NCBI GenBank assembly: GCA_009760855.2
Contig: WPIO01000082.1
Span: 1,565,501-1,629,500, forward strand
Length of the DNA stretch: 64,000 bases
Reading direction: 5' to 3'
Source: Cristatella mucedo
Taxonomy: Eukaryota; Bryozoa; Phylactolaemata; Cristatellidae
Shown here: piece after piece, positions 33,906-45,808 of the stretch
How positions within the stretch are numbered: position 1 is the first letter of the stretch
Layout of the letters: each line of letters opens with the position of its first letter
Position numbers and translations under genes: made by a program
Notes under the pieces: model-generated
The model's database searches: none
What the model was told of the DNA's origin: nothing
The model's input: only the letters and a program-made list of their open reading frames with translations

Positions 33906-34524
33906 GAGATAGAGTGGTGATTGGGTTTAGCCAAGGCTTCGCATCTTCGGCAGGTGGGTCCGAGTGCTTCTCCGGAGGGGTCCTCCCATTTTTATATATG
34001 AGACTCTTAAGGCTGCTTTACCCGTTTCATTTTCCAGAGGACAATCAATTTTCTGAAGGGGATTTATTTAAAGGGAGAACTATTATTAGAAATATCAAAA
34101 GGCTAGCTCTCTTAATCGGGTACGCATTTGTTTACAGACAAGTGGGTCTAAAAGGGCTTCAACCACCGTGCCACAGGTGAGGGTAAAATCTTCAGGCTCT
34201 TCCAAAATGTGAATGCATATCTAACTGAAGGGCTAGACTGTCTGTAGAGCCAGATGGTAGCTTGCATTTACTAAACGTATCTCCACAAAAAGGCTCTTCG
34301 GTGTCGAGATGCATGCACACCCTGAAATGGGGCATGCCACTTTTTGATGGACGGGCTGAGGACAGGGCGCTTCGGGGCTCTTCAGCAAGCAGAATTAGAA
34401 TCTTCTTCTAGAAGAAGTCGCCATTTATTTTTTAAATAACTAAATTGTTTGTAGTTTGTAAGGGTTAATGTCGTATGGTACGGCTTCAGAGAAAGCCCCC
34501 AGTCCTTGAAGCATGCTAAAGATT

Positions 34525-34690
34525 TTTTAGCTGATCAAACATCTTCATTTTTATAGCAACAGAAGAGACTTAACAGCTGTCATCACCGCTTACAATTGGC
34601 GTTAAAGAATCACCCACTGCAGGATTTGAACCCTCGACCTCCGTCGTGATGAGCGAGCACCTTACCTCCTGAGCTATTACGGCCCAAAGG
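34525..34690 (-). mobile_element. SINE1 copy, antisense
   Basis: On + it reads ttttatagcaacagaagaga, ggatttgaaccctcgacctc (antisense B box) and ctgagctattacggccc. Complete apart from the first head bases. Confidence 0.85.
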
Positions 34691-34799
34691 ACTTCCTGCC
34701 GGTGCGATAAGCCATATACAGTTAATGAAAAACTCTGCAGCCAGGCCTTTCTGTCGTAAGAATCACACTTATAACACCAGACCAGAACTGGAAAAACAT

Positions 34800-35255
34800 C
34801 AAGCAGCGAACCGAGTTCAATGTTTTATCGCTCACTTTTAGGTCCCATCATTCTCATGCTTTAGCCTACCAATGTGAACTACTTTCTAATCAGGCTAGGC
34901 AATGTGCCATCCTCTCGGCTGACTCAAGTCCGCTAGCTGTACCTCAAACCAACCACAAATTCTTTGGAGACAGTAGCTTCTAGTTGATGTACTCCAAAAT
35001 TCTAGAATTCACTACTTACGTCATGACACCCACTGCCTTGATGAAATTTAAAAAGAAGCTAAAGATGCAGTGTTCCTAGCAGCATTTGGTGAGCCCACGA
35101 GAGAATTGTCCTTTCAATGCTTTTGCCTGCTGTCACTGAACATGGTATTATTGACCATTTGACCTCCTTTCTATACAGCACGTTTACAGTGTTTAGAAAG
35201 AGATTTAGATACCTTTGAGTGATATGCAAATGTCTCGTTATTTATTATTATTACG
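34800..35255 (+). mobile_element. Old LINE A copy
   Basis: Diverged C-terminal block (atgttttatcgctcactttt aggtc; aaatttaaaaagaagctaaa), 3' UTR and a decayed hairpin (tttagaaagagatttagata) with an (ATT)n end near 35255. Confidence 0.7.
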
Positions 35256-35628
35256 TCATTATGTGTGATCTTCATTCAGCTCTCAAGTGTTAGTCAGTTA
35301 GTCCTAGAATGACGAGCCTGGAGCCTTTCAGAATCTTCCGGTTAAGCAATTACAAGAAAAATTTATTAATCTTTTTAAATCGGTTCCGTTAGCAGCTACA
35401 ATTGGTCAAATATATTCGCATAAACCACAGCCAGTCATTTTCCTAAGGATGCTGATATTTGATCACATAGTTCGTGGTTACCCTAACTCAGACCGGTAGT
35501 AGGGCCAACGGTCAAAAAAATCTATTAAAATGTAAATATATAAATATTAACCTTAGCGAGAGACCTCTGTGAAGCCTTTGCATCCCCAACAAATCTATAA
35601 AGGGCTTTAAGACCTGTTGAGAGACTCT

Positions 35629-36020
35629 GCACAGATTGTAGGTTAACCCCTTATCTGCACAGATTGTAGGTTAACCCCTTATCAGCACAGATTGTAGGTT
35701 AACCCCTTATCTGCACAGATTGTAGGTTAACCCCTTATCTGCACAGATTGTAGGTTAACCCCTTATCTGCACAGATTGTAGGTTAACCCCTTATCAGCAC
35801 AGATTGTAGGTTAACCCCTTATCAGCACAGATTGTAGGTTAACCCCTTATCTGCACAGATTGTAGGTTAACCCCTTATCAGCACAGATTGTAGGTTAACC
35901 CCTTATCAGCACAGATTGTAGGTTAACCCCTTATCTGCACAGATTGTAGGTTAACTCCTTATCTGCACAGATTGTAGGTTAACCCCTTATCTGCACAGAT
36001 TGTAGGTTAACCCCTTATCT
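35629..36020. repeat. 28-bp minisatellite, 14 tandem copies
   Basis: Fourteen head-to-tail units of exactly 28 bases beginning gcacagattgtaggttaacc; unit starts at 35629 and every 28 bases after. The units are nearly identical: one C-to-T change (ttaactcctt) in unit 12 and a T/A change at the last base of the unit. Reading that last base from unit 1 to 13 gives T A T T T A A T A A T T T. Each unit contains the palindrome ggttaacc. Not in a gene I can identify. Confidence 0.97.
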
Positions 36021-36234
36021 TATCCCCTTATGTGGATTTGAGTTCAACGGGTAGTAACCGGTTTCTTGTAGTGGTTCGCCTTTCACGTTTATATATATGC
36101 ATCCCGTATGTAGCTCTACAAAACCCCCAAAACTGAGCTCAGGCTAAAACGGAAAGAGTTCTACAGTGCGTTTAAAGATCAACTGAATAATCAGCCCTAT
36201 TTACAGTGAATATAGCTTGCAGTGCACATTACAG

Positions 36235-36305
36235 AATTGCCTGCGGCTGGACTCGAACCAACGACCTGGCTAAGCGTGAGCATTTTAAATCTAGGCTCTG
36301 ACCCC
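36235..36305 (-). mobile_element. SINE1-like tRNA head, antisense
   Basis: On + it reads gctggactcgaaccaacgac (antisense B box) followed by the SINE1 head-like gcgtgagcattttaaatcta. The body is not clear. Confidence 0.5.
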
Positions 36306-36709
36306 TTGTCGTTTGGCATTGGCTTTCTTAGGGGGGTTGGCATTTTATCATGAAGGCGACCATACTGTAGCATTGCTAATGAGGCTCCTTAAAGAGTTTC
36401 TAAAGAGATTGCAAAATATACGCATTCTTGACGAAGTATAGCACCTGGCGAGGATGCCAGTCGATCTGTCAGCACAAGGCAACATCAAAATGGGGTCATA
36501 TCACATCTATTACCACCTGTATCGCTGGATGCGTCGGCCACCACGAGCGTAGTAACGGCTGGAGGCAAGTAACGGCTGCAGCAAATAGGAGTTGGACCAT
36601 CGGGCAAATCTAATGGTGGTGAGCCAATTTAATGCTGTAGTTAGGATAACTGCAAGGTCAAATATGCATGAGTATGTGCACCGAGCTAGCAGAGGTATAC
36701 ATAAAAAGT

Positions 36710-36855
36710 AGCTGATTCAACAGCCTCGTGTGCATAGCGGCAGAGGATAAGTACCGCCTGCAGTGGGCAATAAAGGATCGCCCACTGAAAGACTCCAACT
36801 CACGACCTCACGGTCGTGAAGAGCGAGCACCTGATTACCCCTGGGCTAAGACCCA
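36710..36855 (-). mobile_element. SINE1 copy, antisense
   Basis: On + it reads agctgattcaacagcctcgt (tail), gtgggcaataaaggatcgcc, and a cacgacctcacggtcgtg hairpin before the head, gctaagaccc. Confidence 0.82.
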
Positions 36856-37109
36856 GGAGCAGAAAAGTCTAGAGAGAGCAGCACCAAGCTAATCGAATCC
36901 GAGTGCATACGATGAAAACTTCTTTACCAATCACAACCAGAGTATGCTAGCAGGCTGTACACACAGATATCACTACGAGAAGAGATTGAGGGCAGAAATG
37001 AGCTCCTGCTCAGACCGTCACTCACTGAAACGAGGCGTCACTCGTGTTCGCTCTGTTAATGGACAGCCGGCCAGTAATGGGCGCTTGAGGGCTTGACTGA
37101 GGTTACGGG

Positions 37110-37280
37110 CAGCCGCGATGGCACACTAGATAAGGCGGTTGCTTTCATGACCTCGGTCCCGAGGTCGTGGGTTCAATTCCTGCAGTGTGCGATTCTTTAT
37201 CGCCACTGCAAGCGGTGGTGATAGCCGTAAAGGCTCTTCTGTCACTATACAAAAAGAGGCTGTTTAATCAGCTAGGATTT
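37110..37280 (+). mobile_element. SINE1 copy, best preserved
   Basis: The head can still fold like a tRNA: gcacact near its start pairs over all seven bases with agtgtgc after the B box (gtgggttcaattcctgc). Between them lies the strong hairpin gacctcgg/ccgaggtc in the place of a long variable arm. The body agcggtggtgatagccgtaa and the aaaagaggctgtttaatcag tail follow. No CCA end or clean anticodon arm, so it is a SINE and not a tRNA gene. Confidence 0.9.
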
Positions 37281-37289
37281 ATTTATTTA

Positions 37290-39300
37290 TTGTAGGACTA
37301 CGGTGAGTGAGCCTTGGCTGAACAGTGTTGGTACTGTTAGGCCCACTGATGACTGGAACTGCACTCTAAGCTGAGACTTTGGCAGAGAAGACATCGAAAA
37401 TGATATGTTGATTAATAACGTCTGCCGTCAACCCAAGGCCCCAGAATGAGGCCAAAGAAGGAACCGAACTGGGTCTGAGCACAGTGGTAAGGTGCTCATG
37501 TTGTGTGCACCTGCTGCTTCTGCTATTGTGATAAGTGCGGCAGCATCGGTAATTAATGTATGCCCCACCTGCAGCAGGTGGTTGAGCAATCGACTCGTTG
37601 AGACATCGGGCCTTTAATGTACGGATGTGGCCCACCACAGATGCACTCCCCTATCTGTGGCGAGTCAGCCAGCTCGTATATGTACCCGTTGAGGGAATAA
37701 AGACTGAATCTCGTTTAACGCTCACGTCCGTGTTGTGTCTCCCTGGGACTCCACAAGCGCTGCTGCCGCCGGAGCCACAGCAATGCAACACTCACACTTC
37801 ATGACTCAGGTTCGGGGTAGACTCCCAGCGAAGGCTATTCCTTGTGTCCTTTAGCTAGCTACTTCACCTTGGTTTCGACTCTGCAATTGCCGGCATATTC
37901 CAAAAGGCGTGTCTCCGGAAAATCCGCCCGACATACCTCCTAGGGTTGGTCTAACTGGGATAGGACCCAGTGAACCCTCCCTGGTCAAAACGCCTGTGCT
38001 TACGTCAACGTCAGTGAAATAGTGGCTCTCTGAATATTACAACGAGCGAGCCCTATGGAGTATCTCGGTGGCGCGATGTCCCTCCCTACACGCAGCGAGG
38101 TGCATCGACAGGCGGCTGTCGGTCGGTTACTGCTCGGAGCATCAAGTCACTGACGATTCGCAATTCGAGCAGTGGGCAGCCGATTTTGGCTGCGGCGACG
38201 ATACCGGGCAGCTACGAAATCGGCAGCTCGGGCTGCCCGTAGCCTTACCTGTCGTCTCTTAGCCTTACCTGTCGTCTGGCAGGTCACGTACGATACAAGA
38301 GGGAGGAGCAAGACTATCGAGCTCGCCTTCGGCCAGCACGGCATCTCCGATTGTCCGTATTCGGGCTAGAGGCACGGCGGTTCCCAGCTAACGCCCGGTC
38401 GGGCGGCAGTGGCAGCGTAGCCGAGCCTTGGATTAGGACCTCCCTCTCGGATGCCTAGTCAACCTAATCGGAGCCATTTATCAAGAGATTCCCGCGAGCA
38501 CGCAGAAGCAGTGGGCATGGCTAAGGGCACTCGGCACTCGGCAGTAGGCTGCACCGGGCGCATGGTCACACTCCTCCACGAAAAGGCTGATCCTCCACCA
38601 GTTTTGCCAACTTCCGACATTTCATTGTAGCGGTAGTGCCAGAATTTTCAGCGGCGGGTGCTTTGTGCTGGTCAGCATCGGAAATCGGAAATGCCATCAT
38701 CCTGGGAGGGGGATTTTAAGCCAGGAATTTGCCGAGCGTCCTAGTACAGCCCAGATGTCGCCGTCGCGTGCCGGGTTGTCGCTCCACAGAGGTACACATG
38801 GCAACACCTGGATGTGAAAACTTCGCACTGAGTGAAGAGAGCTCCTATCGATCTCTGAGAGCGAAGGTCGTCCAAAGCAATTTGCCAAGCCGTTCATCCT
38901 GAGACGTGCAAATCACTAAGACTGGCGAGCCGAGCCGAGCGAGCCGAGCCTAGATAGTGGCTCAGCACGGCGAAATCAGCGGCCAATCCACGGGAGCAGC
39001 TGCTGGGAAACTCATTATCGGATATGGCCTGCCCACTTGCTCCTTGGCTAGCCGAGGTGGAACTCTCGCCCGGCCAGGACTTCAAGGTCGGTCACTCAGT
39101 GTGTCCTGCTGCACAGCAGACACTGGAAGCTCAGACGACAATGCCCAAATCCCGTTCAGCGTCCCGGTGGCCCGGCCACCGTGTGGTGCGAACATCGACG
39201 GCTCAGCAGCAGCTGGCAGTGCTTTGGCACACTTCTCCCTGATGGCTTTTGAATAGTTCTTCTTCGTATGCAAATTTCCGGTTCAATGATCAGATGCTAG
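37290..39300. other. GC-rich stretch with LTR-like edge, no assigned gene
   Basis: From 37650 to 37775 the sequence (gagggaataaagactgaatc, then gttgtgtctccctgggactc) looks like the poly(A) region of an LTR, but no paired LTR, primer-binding site or polymerase frame is seen. From 38060 to 39250 the DNA is GC-rich with open frames on both strands. The + frame ending at 38262 contains TDDSQFEQWAADFGCGDD, which is protein-like, but no splice chain can be built. A 17-base tandem duplication (agccttacctgtcgtct) occurs near 38240-38276. Confidence 0.3.
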
Positions 39301-41505
39301 GCTACTACTTGATTTATTAAAAACGATTCTTCAGATTATTCTGAAAAGAGACCAATGAACTCAAAAGATAACTACTCACAATTTAGTCAAGTTGGACGAT
39401 AAATATTAAATTTCTTAAATCACACGAACAGCTCGAAAAGAATTCCAGGAAACTCACAATGCAGACTGGCAAAATAGTGCCACAGGCTGTCGCAGTATTC
39501 ATAAAAACTAGAACAGGAGATAGCATCAGTGTGTCCAAGAAGCATGTCCAACTCAACGAATGAACCTTCACCCTTACTTTTATTTATTGTAATAACCCTG
39601 GCTATTACTTACGTTGAACGACAACCTCCGTAAGTACTGCCAAGATTTTATCAAGTATAGCGGGTCCCGCACCTCAAGAAGGCCTTACTGCAGACGGGAC
39701 GCATTAGGTTATCTTTAATACTTAATAAATAGGCGGTGAGAAGTATTGCAAGATTTTTAAGCGAGTTAGTCGGAGTGTCACTGTGGGATTACAAATCAGA
39801 TGAGAGCACTCTTAAGCAATTGCAATACGCCAATCACATTCTAACACTTCTTTTAGCACCAAAAGCACAGCTACATCGTCGTGGTGCCTAGAATATTACT
39901 TGATCGGCAGACCCAACTACGAGATAGGGTTTGACGGGCATACAGTTTGGACTCCTGACATTTAAAATTCAACTTAGCCTTCAGGGTGAAAAATAAAGCC
40001 TCTCGTAAATTACTCTTTGCTCTTCAGCACAATATGTGCTATTCACAAAGCATCCTGAGGTTTGGAAAAGCAAACTGGTAGGATAAAACACTACCGCATT
40101 ATGCGCAGGAGCTCAAAGGCTACAAAAAATGTCGATACTCTGAGAACCTCCTTACTTATATATAAACATCAAAACTATTAGCTACTTGTGGTTCCGCTTG
40201 TGTTTGCAGCTTTCGAAATACTCGGAGAAGCTTTTCATAAGTTAAATAAGAATGACTAAGACGTCATGCTTGCAGACATTATGCACAATATTGCTAACCA
40301 TTTGATCATGCTTTATTTGCAGCGAATTTAAAGTGCCTTCAAAGAGATAAGAGTTCTCCGGGACGCTGTACAATTGTAATATTATTATTTTTATTTGAGG
40401 TTTCAAATAATACCTCGGATGTTCGTCAGACCACATTTTTTCGTATTAAGAGCGCGTGGCATAACGCGATCTAAAGAGACAGCACTGACTATGGCCAGAC
40501 CTCAACAGTGAACTTGAAGCTATTGTAAATGCAAGTAAACAGGTCCACGCTCGGCTCCAGTGGGAAAATACCTGGCTGCGTCACTAGTGGCTTCCTGATA
40601 TTGTCATTCTGCCGGGGATTGAGATAGACCCCTCACCACAAGTATCTCGAGCTCATTTGAGAAGTTGGCATGCCATTGTGAATAGATGTGTGCTTCAGTC
40701 GATGCACGTACGTATAGTACAGAATATATTTGTTTCTCTTCGTACCTTTCGGAAAACAACTTGAGAGCCCAAGCCAGAGCACAGGAGAAAGAGAGACACA
40801 CACAGCGAGACAGAGAGACAGAGAGACAGAGAGACAGAGAAAGTAGACAGCACTCAAGGGGGTGGCTAGAAATGAGACGAATGAAATCAGAAATAGCAGA
40901 AAAAGAGCAAGAAAGATTGAGGGAATGAGAGCTTTGGTTCCTCGAAGGATTGAGAGAAAATATATTCAGTGTGGATATTCGGTTCGACATAGGCCGAGAA
41001 GGTTTGAGAATCGTGTATTGGACTGCCTGCATCACGCCGGAATCACTTGCTTCGAAATAAAATATTCATCAGCGTTAAAGGAGGTATCCCGAATTTCTCC
41101 CACTGTCTTTATCCAGAAAATTTGACTTTCTTTTTGCTAGAGGTTTTTATGAAGATCGCTGCTATGAGAGACCGGTCGCTTCTTTTTTATTGAACTTGTG
41201 TAGGATCATTATAGATTACATAACTCGAATCTTGCTGTATTTTTATCAGCTGTGCCTCAGTCAGCCAACTTTCGGCGATAACACTAAAGCCTTGCAAGGC
41301 TAAATCATTTGTATGACAGCGGTTTCGATGGCGGGGGTGACTTATTCACGAGTAACGGAAAGGCTGCGTCACATTAGCTTCCCTTTACAGTAAACAGGCT
41401 GATGAAATTCAAAAAATCTATAATCTGATGCATATTCTTACAAAACTAAAGTAATATGAGAGAGATTGTAGCGCATCTGCTTGTGCACTAGGATGGCCTC
41501 TCCCA
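39300..41505. other. No gene seen
   Basis: AT-rich sequence with a LINE A 3' end at 40255-40397 and a short (gagaca)n purine repeat at about 40788-40842. The frames at 40604-41125 come from the purine repeat and its surroundings and are not credible genes. Confidence 0.45.
40255..40397 (+). mobile_element. LINE A 3' end, short
   Basis: 3' UTR (caatattgctaaccatttga tc), hairpin (agtgccttcaaagagataag) and an att-rich tail. Confidence 0.65.
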
Positions 41506-41509
41506 GCTA

Positions 41510-42600
41510 CTTAATAATAATAATAATACTGATGCACTTGATAAAGCGCCCTCCGAGAACTCAATCTCTTTCTGGGCACTTCACATTTGCTGCAAAGTAA
41601 ACACGATTGAATGGTGAGTGGTATCATGCTTGATAAACAACGTGAATAATATGGTTATGGGCGACATGCACACGGTCAGTATGCAAGTGTGGTTAGTTGC
41701 AGCACGAACCAGTGTCAGTATACATAAGCACATAAAGGACGAATTACAGTGACCCACCAAATGCTGTCCTAAATAGGTGCGTTTTCAATTTCTTTTTAAA
41801 TGTGGTCAAGTCAGGGAATGTTGTGCCGCAAGTCGGAATTGAGTTCTAGGCTTTTGTGAGGGTGTAAACTAAATGCACCGTCTCCAAAGGATTTGAGGTT
41901 TGTGCGAGGTATAGGTACATAGTTAGATTCTGAAAAGCGGGTGCTACGATGCTTTGCCTGGTTGGGCAGTAGATCTGATAGGTAGGTTGGAGTCTAAGAA
42001 TGAAGGGACCTAAAAGTGAGCGACAAAACATTGAAGTAAATCCAGTGCAGGTCGACGAGAAGTGGTGTGATGTGGTAACTGTGACCGTCAAGAAAGACAA
42101 AAATAGCTGCAGAGTTTTGCACCAGCTGCAAACGACGGATTTCACATGCCGGTAGACCAGCAAGCAGTGAGTTACAGAAGTCAAGACGGGATGTCACAAA
42201 CGCAAGGACCAACTTAGATGCGGTATCCTTGTTTAAACAAGCGCGAATTTTAGCAATGTTATGTAGCTGAAAGTAGGCAGAATTTACTGCGGAGCTGATC
42301 TGGTCGTCTAGTGAAAGGTCACTTTAGTACGCGACACCCAGATTTCGTGCAGGTTCAACAGGAGATATGCTGGCAGAGCCGATTTTGAGTGTTAGCCTTG
42401 CCAACTTCTGAATCACACTTGGTTTTCCCATGTAGTAAATTAGTTTTTATCATCATTCAATTTAAGAAAATTTGCTGCCATCCATGTGCGGATGTCATGA
42501 ATACATGTAGTAAGGGAGTTGAGAGAACTCGTCGTGCTCGAGGGCTGGAAAGGATTAAACCTAAGGTACAACTGAACGTCATACTTACACTGTATCTATG
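41510..42600 (-). mobile_element. LINE family A copy, antisense
   Basis: Starts with an (ATT)n tail and a good hairpin (aagcgccctccgagaactca on +). On the - strand, the C-terminal coding region is readable in pieces: ACEIRRLQLVQNSA, ITPLLVDLHW, APAFQN-like and LVYTLTKA. Further upstream come the SPVEPARNLGV and RIHDIRTWMAANFLK equivalents. A deletion removes most of the WLPVKQRIDFK block near 42035. Confidence 0.88.
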
Positions 42601-42659
42601 GAAGAGTAAGCAAAGAGCAATATTAAATATACAGTTGCTCAGGAATTTAAAATGTGCTT

Positions 42660-43128
42660 GATTATACTATTGATATTTATAATTACGTAGACATAATTTT
42701 AACTCTGGTGACGGTTACCGATCTTACGGTGTTGGTCCTGATGGCCTGAGCAAACGGCGGAAGAGGCGGGGCTCGAAGCGTCCGCAGAAACCTAAAGGCC
42801 TGCTCACTTCACGGCTCCCGCACTGAAGAGGCGATGCAGTTGTCGCAGCTGGCCGTTATGGCAGGTGGTTCTCTCAGAAGAACTGACTAACCATGAATTT
42901 GGCGAAAAGTTTCTTTGGTTTGAGATCGGCGCAAGGTTATAGTAACAGAGCTGACCAAGGTAGCGTGCCTGGCAGAATCATTGTTCAAGACCTGGCTGCT
43001 GCCGCCGCGGAGCTACAGCGTTAGTTAGCTTGTCCTTTAGTGGATCGGGAAGACGCTACGCACCTTGTTTACTCTTTAGCTTCGACGCTAGTGAGGCGAA
43101 GGTAGCTGCCGGTCAGAGGGCATAGCTA
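42660..43128 (+). promoter_or_regulatory. GC-rich 5' region of the SGSM3-like gene
   Basis: GC-rich DNA with GC-box-like ggcggggct (near 42762) directly upstream of the first coding exon. The context is right for promoter and 5' UTR. No TATA box or start site can be named from the sequence. Confidence 0.4.
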
Positions 43129-43407
43129 ATGAGCGCAGCGCGCCTTCCACAAGGTGCATTTGACCTTGGCAGCCTGCAATTACCGTCGCCGAGCCGTTCT
43201 GCTAGTCAACGGTTAAATTATGTTGCAGTTGAAACTCTGTCCGACGACGAGGATCCATCCAGGGACCGCGATGATAGCTCACTCCATGAGACGTCTGGGA
43301 TGCCACCATCTCCCGACAGCTCTGCTCGCCGGGAGGCTACCCAAAGGCCATTCGCAGCTTTGATTCCGTCGATGTGCCCGTACAGCTACGATTCGCAGTC
43401 AGAGGAG
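43129..43407 (+). CDS. SGSM3: SGSM3/RUTBC3-like gene: first coding exon
   Basis: The ATG at 43129 is the first in frame; a TAG lies two codons before it. The exon encodes 93 residues: MSAARLPQGAFDLGSLQLPS, a Ser/Asp-rich middle (ETLSDDEDPSRDRDDSS), then RPFAALIPSMCPYSYDSQSEE, ending in phase 0 at GAGGAG|GTCGGA, a weak donor. The block PFAALIPSM matches the start of vertebrate SGSM3 as I remember it (PFSALTPSI). SGSM3 is a cytosolic TBC-SH3-RUN adaptor reported to act on Rab and Rap GTPases. The next exon joins in phase. The N-terminal 70 residues are longer than in the vertebrate protein. Confidence 0.7.
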
Positions 43408-44139
43408 GTCGGAAAATGTCTGCCCTTACTGTTATGGCTAACTGCACGCGTTTTCAGATCGTAGGCAGAATAGCTGCGCTTGGTTTTTGTCTTAATATTG
43501 AATCCGTTAGCCTAAGAGCAAGCCGTTAGCTTAGTGCTTGCAGAGGTAGCTGTCAATCAGAATTCAACTGATGCGCTAGTTTTCAGTCAACTTAAATCTA
43601 TCAAAAATTAATGGCCTGATATGCGTAGAATGTCATGAAGACTGTGTTCGTGATAATGTGTTCAGGGAACATTGAGCATGCAATAAGATTTCCATCTCCG
43701 GTGCAGTGCGACTTTGGCAAGATGGGCAGAATCGCACAATATGTCCTTCCTGTTCTAGAGCTGTTAGCTGTGAACGACAATTTTGCAGAATTTCTCATTT
43801 TATTACGTGTCCGGCAGGCGTGGCCTGAAGCACTTGTCACGGGAAGCATCTTGCAAAGATGTAAATATGTAATTAAGATCGGATCAGCAGCCAGAGTTGT
43901 GTAATTCTTGCTAACCGCAGACCTCAGGACTCCAATACCCTAAAATAAGACTAGGGTGAGTATGCCTTAGTGGCCTGATGAGCGAAAAGCTGATTAAATG
44001 CTGAAGGCAAGCTGAACAATTGCACCTAAATTTTCATGTAATTGCATGGTCGCTTGCAGGCAGGAGAGACCGGGAGGTGCTATGCTGTACTGGCTCCCGA
44101 AAGATAGCCCTCTCTATTAGGTCTCTATAATACTCTCTC

Positions 44140-44638
<499 letters not shown>

Positions 44639-44834
44639 TTACTCCACTCCATTTGTTCCCGTGACAGCAAGAAAGGTTAAGAGCACTTTTTTGTGGCATC
44701 GGACTGTTGCCGGTACATGGTAGCTCAGAATGTAAACTGATGGCATACAGAATTTCGACACCAATGAGTCTTCGAGGCCCTGTTGGCTGACCGGCGTGAT
44801 CCCAACTTGAGTGAATTACTAAGCTTTGGCCTCT

Positions 44835-45086
<252 letters not shown>

Positions 45087-45144
45087 ACGATGGTTGCAAC
45101 ACATTATCATTTAGGAACTTGTCACCGGCATACTGTTTACTATT

Positions 45145-45712
45145 TCTTACATTTGATTACAGCTTGAGTGTTGAGCATTCTTGGCATGTCTTGTATTTTA
45201 GCACCGAGTGTTGGTGCTAAACTCTGCTGGCATACTTGTCGTACATGAACACGGAAGTTGTCATAGTACACCTTTTCTCACTGACCTGCACTGGCTTACA
45301 CCGGGCTACCTATCCAAGCCACTTCCCAATCTGGCTAGGCATCGTACCACCGGCTCGGATGACTCGAGCCATTTAGCTGTGCCACTAACCAACCTTAAAT
45401 CCATTTAAGACTGATTTAGTTCGTTTAACTTCAAGCATTTAACCTGCTACCGATTTACTTCACGACATGCCCTAACCTGACTACATTTAAAAAGAAGCTC
45501 AAAACTCACCTGTCTCTCACACCATTGGCTGTGTCCTAGTGTATCCTTGTGTGTCCTTATGTCCTTTGTATGCTCGTGTGTACTGACATTGTGCATGTGC
45601 ACAACTAATGGGCATACTTCATTTCCGGCATATCTAAAGTGCGTAGATATAGATTTAGTTCTCTTAGGATGCTAGCATGCCATGTCTTATTATTATTATT
45701 ATAATTAGTGTG
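45145..45712 (+). mobile_element. Old LINE A copy
   Basis: Diverged C-terminal coding block (gttggtgctaaactctgctg; cactgacctgcactggctta; catttaaaaagaagctcaaa), 3' UTR, decayed hairpin and a (TTA)n tail at 45690-45712. It ends only 15 bases before the SGSM3-like exon 2, so its tail lies in the branch and pyrimidine region of that exon's acceptor. Confidence 0.75.
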
Positions 45713-45726
45713 CTCATTTTTTATAG

Positions 45727-45808
45727 ACAAAGAATAATGGAGAAGTGACCGTCCGGCAGTGGGACAGAGATCGCTATGACGAGTACGGCTTCTGCAGAGA
45801 AGACACAG
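45727..45808 (+). CDS. SGSM3: SGSM3/RUTBC3-like gene: coding exon 2
   Basis: The acceptor is gctcattttttatag and the donor is ACACAG|GTCGGC; it starts in phase 0 and ends in phase 1. It encodes TKNNGEVTVRQWDRDRYDEY and GFCREDT. The YDEYGF motif matches the YYDEFGF block that follows the N-terminal segment in vertebrate SGSM3 (from memory) and sits at the expected distance from PFAALIPSM. It is too short to be found without its neighbours. Confidence 0.78.

Noticed and set aside
35629-36020. CRISPR array
   Set aside because: The units are directly tandem with no spacers, in an animal genome. It is a minisatellite.
35629-36020. Interstitial telomere repeat
   Set aside because: The unit contains ggttaacccc, but not (TTAGGG)n or another known telomere unit.
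43635-43904. 89-codon + frame in intron 1 of the SGSM3-like gene
   Set aside because: It has an ATG and a stop, but no family, no splice evidence and ordinary frame length for the base composition.
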